Origin: Lachnospiraceae bacterium
GTDB lineage: Bacteria; Bacillota; Clostridia; Lachnospirales; Lachnospiraceae
Length of the DNA stretch: 6,742 nucleotides
NCBI GenBank assembly: GCA_024684155.1
Contig: JAIKXK010000040.1
Coordinates: 1-6,742 of the forward strand
Reading direction: 5' to 3'
Shown here: piece after piece, positions 4,821 to 6,742 of the stretch
Position numbering within the stretch: position 1 is the first letter of the stretch
How the letters are laid out: each line of letters begins with the position of its first letter
Notes under the pieces: generated by a model
What the model saw: the letters and a program-made list of their open reading frames with translations, nothing else
The model's database searches: none
What the model was told of the DNA's origin: nothing
Position numbers and translations under genes: made by a program

Positions 4821-5411
4821 TTATCCTTCCTTTGAAAAGTCTACTTTTTTAAACTTTTCAAGACCTTCATTTGTTCTTTGAGCAATAATAAGAGGTCTGC
4901 TGCCCTTTACATCCAAAAGATAATCCAGTACCTTTTTTTGAAGATCCTTTTCCATTCCATAAAAAGGCTCATCTAACACAATAAAATCAGAAGGAATGAA
5001 AAGCGCTGCCACAAGTTCTACCAATTTTTGCTCCGTTACACTTAATTCTGCCACAGGAAGTTTTAATTTATCCTCTGGTAAAAATCGAAGTAACTCCTCA
5101 ATGGCACGATTCTTACTGACACGGCGATGTGCTTTTTTCACATTCCAAATGGCTGTCTTTTTTTCATTTAATCTGCCTTCCTGTGATACATAGGAACTTT
5201 GCAGTGTGGGATACTTATAATCGCCCATACGATGCAGTTCCCCTTCGTCTGGTTTTTCCAGTCCCATAAAAATTTTCAGCGCTGTTGTTTTTCCAGAACC
5301 CTCTGGACCCACAAAAACATAACAACGCTTATCCTCTATCTCAGCGTTGAAATGATCTAATACCATTTGTCCATTGTAACTTTTTGTAATATCCTCAAAA
5401 ATAATTGTCAT
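4821..5411 (-). CDS. Small ABC-type ATPase with degenerate signature motif
   Basis: The product is a 196-residue cytoplasmic ABC nucleotide-binding protein. An intact Walker A, GPEGSGKTT (35-43), is followed by Q77 as the Q-loop and Walker B FIVLDEP (143-149) with the catalytic-type E148. The LSGGQ signature is replaced by LSVTEQ (123-128), losing both glycines, and the H-loop histidine is replaced by glutamine in LIIAQRT (174-180). ATP binding seems retained, but normal sandwich-dimer hydrolysis is doubtful. No transmembrane partner is encoded next to it. It follows the RNA methyltransferase gene by 23 nt and probably shares its transcript. The ATG at 5411-5409 has GTGGGG a few nt upstream. 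It could be half of a transporter encoded elsewhere or a non-transport ATPase. A 9-bp AT-rich inverted repeat (4832-4840/4853-4861) lies in its last codons. Confidence 0.85.
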   Translation of the reverse strand: MTIIFEDITKSYNGQMVLDHFNAEIEDKRCYVFVGPEGSGKTTALKIFMGLEKPDEGELHRMGDYKYPTLQSSYVSQEGRLNEKKTAIWNVKKAHRRVSKNRAIEELLRFLPEDKLKLPVAELSVTEQKLVELVAALFIPSDFIVLDEPFYGMEKDLQKKVLDYLLDVKGSRPLIIAQRTNEGLEKFKKVDFSKEG

Positions 5412-5434
5412 ATAACCCCACCATTAAAAATCTG

Positions 5435-6238
5435 TTACTGTTCTCCCAATTCCCAAAACATTACAGCACTTGCTGCAGCGACGTTTAAGGAATCCACTCC
5501 ATTTGTCATAGGAATCTTTGCTACATAATCACAAGAAGCGATAGTTTCATCCTCCAATCCATAGCCTTCATTTCCCAGAACAATGGCAAGTTTTTCCTCT
5601 GATTTTAATTTTTCATCACTAATAGAAACACTATCATCCCGAAGTGCCATAGCTACCGTTTTAAATCCAATTTCACGCAAGGATTTCATATAATCCTTTT
5701 CTTTCACAAAGGTCCAGGGTACCTGAAACACGGTTCCCATACTAACTCTTGCGGCTCTTCGATACAAAGGATCACTGCTGCCTTTCGTAAGTACAACTGC
5801 TTCCATTCCAAGGGCGGCCGCTGAGCGAAAAATAGCCCCTATATTAGTTGGATTTTCTACATCATCTAATATGGCAATACGATGTTTTCCCTGACATAGT
5901 TCCTCTATAGAGGGAAGGCTTCTTCGCTTCATGGCGCATAGAAGTCCTCTGGCCATTTCAAATCCCACAATTTCAGTTAGCACATCATGACTACCAACAT
6001 ATACCGGCACATCATATTCTTTCACAAGTGCCTTTATTTCGTCCTTCCACTGATGTTCTTCCACCAAAAAGGAAATTGGTTCATAGTTATCTGCTAAAGC
6101 TCTTGTAATGACATTTGGACTTTCTGCAATAAATATGCCCGGATCTGGTTCATTGATATGATAAAGTTGAGATTCGTTTCTATTTTTGTATATTTCAAGT
6201 TCTTTCCCTGAAAGGTCAGAAATGCTTATAATCTTCAC
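5435..6238 (-). CDS. TrmH/SpoU-family RNA 2'-O-methyltransferase
   Basis: The product is a 267-residue SAM-dependent RNA ribose methyltransferase of the knotted SPOUT fold. The N-terminal ~110 residues form the substrate-binding part (FIAESPNVI near 36-44; GSHDVLTEIVG). The three SpoU motifs follow: motif 1, NPTNIGAIFRSAAALG (129-144) with N132 and catalytic-type R138; motif 2, IVLGNEGYGL (219-228); motif 3, IPMTNGVDSLNVAAASAVM (242-260) with S250/N252. It would methylate tRNA or rRNA; which nucleotide cannot be deduced. The start is a GTG at 6238-6236, chosen because AAAGGAGA (plus 6244-6251) lies 5 nt upstream and no ATG is nearby. It leads the operon with the ATPase gene. Confidence 0.93.
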   Translation of the reverse strand: MKIISISDLSGKELEIYKNRNESQLYHINEPDPGIFIAESPNVITRALADNYEPISFLVEEHQWKDEIKALVKEYDVPVYVGSHDVLTEIVGFEMARGLLCAMKRRSLPSIEELCQGKHRIAILDDVENPTNIGAIFRSAAALGMEAVVLTKGSSDPLYRRAARVSMGTVFQVPWTFVKEKDYMKSLREIGFKTVAMALRDDSVSISDEKLKSEEKLAIVLGNEGYGLEDETIASCDYVAKIPMTNGVDSLNVAAASAVMFWELGEQ

Positions 6239-6267
6239 CTGATTCTCCTTTATAAAAAAGTACTCTT

Positions 6268-6295
6268 ATTATATCGAAAAACCATGAATTTGTAA
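6268..6295 (-). promoter_or_regulatory. Promoter of the methyltransferase-ATPase operon
   Basis: On the minus strand TTACAA (plus 6290-6295) and a consensus TATAAT (plus 6268-6273) are 16 nt apart. Transcription would start near 6261, about 23 nt before the GTG start. Confidence 0.65.
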
Positions 6296-6318
6296 TCATA
6301 CTCCCCCTATAAAATGAT

Positions 6319-6365
6319 AAAAAAAATCGGGTAAAAACAGGAGCACTTCCTATTTCCACCCGATT
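6319..6365 (-). terminator. Strong intrinsic terminator of the Dabb-protein gene
   Basis: On the minus strand the arms AATCGGGTGGAAATAGGA and TCCTGTTTTTACCCGATT (plus 6348-6365 and 6325-6342) pair at all 18 positions if three G-U pairs are counted, with loop AGTGC. Six T residues follow (plus A-run 6319-6324). It separates the Dabb gene from the methyltransferase operon downstream. Confidence 0.85.
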
Positions 6366-6375
6366 ACTACTTCTA

Positions 6376-6678
6376 TTAAATTTCAAAGTCTAAACATGTA
6401 CGGCTCTGAGTAAAAGGACGAACCTTTTCATTTGCCACTGCCACATGCGCAGGATGTATTGCATATCCTTTTAATGCCTCCTCAGATTCAAATGTCGAAT
6501 CTAACATTAAATCTGCATTGGAAGAATCTAAGCGACTGGTAACAACCTGAATATCAACCAATCCAGGAACGACTCCCTTAAGACCCTCTAAGCCTTCCTT
6601 GATTCCTGCTTTGATTTCATCTTCTTCAGCTCCACTAAAGTTATCCTTTAGTGTCCACAAAATTATGTGCTTAACCAT
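6376..6678 (-). CDS. Dabb-family protein (stress-responsive alpha/beta barrel)
   Basis: The product is a 100-residue dimeric alpha+beta barrel-type protein. It opens with VKHIILWTLKD, the typical first strand of the Dabb family. It ends with YAIHPAHVAVANEKVRPF and a final strand, CLDFEI; the HPxH segment and the closing strand are family hallmarks. Members range from stress-induced proteins of unknown role to enzymes such as polyketide cyclases, and no reaction can be assigned here. The ATG at 6678-6676 is chosen because AAAGGA (plus 6685-6690) precedes it at 6 nt. An in-frame TTG at 6693 overlaps that SD and is rejected. The gene is followed by its own strong terminator, so it is probably monocistronic or the last gene of a transcript entering from the right. 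Confidence 0.88.
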   Translation of the reverse strand: MVKHIILWTLKDNFSGAEEDEIKAGIKEGLEGLKGVVPGLVDIQVVTSRLDSSNADLMLDSTFESEEALKGYAIHPAHVAVANEKVRPFTQSRTCLDFEI

Positions 6679-6693
6679 TTTAATTCCTTTCAA

Positions 6694-6726
6694 TATTACA
6701 AAATTAAACCGAGAATTATTGTAATA
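6694..6726. repeat. Inverted repeat upstream of the Dabb gene
   Basis: TATTACAA (6694-6701) and TTGTAATA (6719-6726) are perfect 8-bp inverted arms with a 17-nt spacer, in the presumed promoter region. It could be an operator or chance in AT-rich DNA. I see no confident -35/-10 pair before the window ends. Confidence 0.3.
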
Positions 6727-6742
6727 CTATTTTTATCGGTCT

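Noticed and set aside
4832..4861. 9-bp inverted repeat (TTGAAAAGT/ACTTTTCAA) near the ATPase stop as a terminator
   Set aside because: The arms are AT-rich, lie within the ATPase coding sequence, and have no T-tract after them on either strand.
4996..5193. Plus-strand frame of 65 codons in the ATPase gene
   Set aside because: It is a shadow of the ATPase coding strand, with Ser/Asn-rich product and no SD.
6679..6693. TTG start giving a 105-aa Dabb protein
   Set aside because: The added codons cover the ribosome binding site AAAGGA, and Dabb proteins typically begin at MVKHIILW.

Overview
The window looks like chromosomal DNA of a low-GC Gram-positive bacterium, most likely a gut clostridium (Lachnospiraceae-like). 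The evidence is clearly AT-rich DNA with strong AAGGAGG-type ribosome binding sites before almost every gene, sigma-A-like promoters, intrinsic terminators, and two TetR regulators of a C-terminal type that is common in Firmicutes. This placement is an inference from sequence style; no marker gene is present. There are no rRNA or tRNA genes, CRISPR arrays or transposons.

Layout, left to right. (1) 1-812, minus: the N-terminal 270 residues of an extended SDR (NAD-dependent epimerase/dehydratase-like), running off the left edge. It is divergent from (2) a TetR regulator at 1036-1563, plus. The gap holds a good minus-strand promoter flanked by two matching 14-bp operator-like palindromes. (3) 1574-1947, minus: a two-gene micro-operon encoding a basic 40-aa protein and a 74-aa very hydrophobic membrane protein. 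Its likely terminator lies inside the 3' end of the convergent tetR gene. (4) 2113-2622, plus: an atypical HTH regulator with a CX3CX3C cluster, with a clear promoter. (5) 2727-2890, plus: a 23-codon ORF with a strong SD, followed by a structured RNA segment that ends in a strong terminator. (6) 2933-3940, minus: a classical SDR with an unusual C-terminal extension of about 80 residues, divergent from (7) a second TetR regulator at 4228-4788, plus. Their gap holds several overlapping inverted repeats. (8) 4821-6238, minus: a TrmH/SpoU-type RNA methyltransferase followed 23 nt later by a small ABC-type ATPase with degenerate signature and H-loop motifs. (9) 6376-6678, minus: a Dabb-domain (stress-responsive alpha/beta barrel) protein with a strong terminator.

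The main organising theme is two separate 'TetR regulator divergent from NAD(P)-dependent reductase' modules. The two regulators share a related C-terminal motif (HWLQT.C...PE.QL), but the operator-like repeats in the two gaps differ (TTTACA..TGTAAA versus AACACAA/TTCCAACA). The simplest reading is two independently induced redox or detoxification switches controlled by different small molecules; the ligands and substrates cannot be read from the sequence. The items most worth a second look are the very small genes (40 aa and 23 aa), the mutually exclusive RNA helices after the 23-aa ORF, the perfect hairpin inside the first tetR gene, and the degenerate ATPase. I do not see a convincing new multi-gene defence or biosynthetic system.
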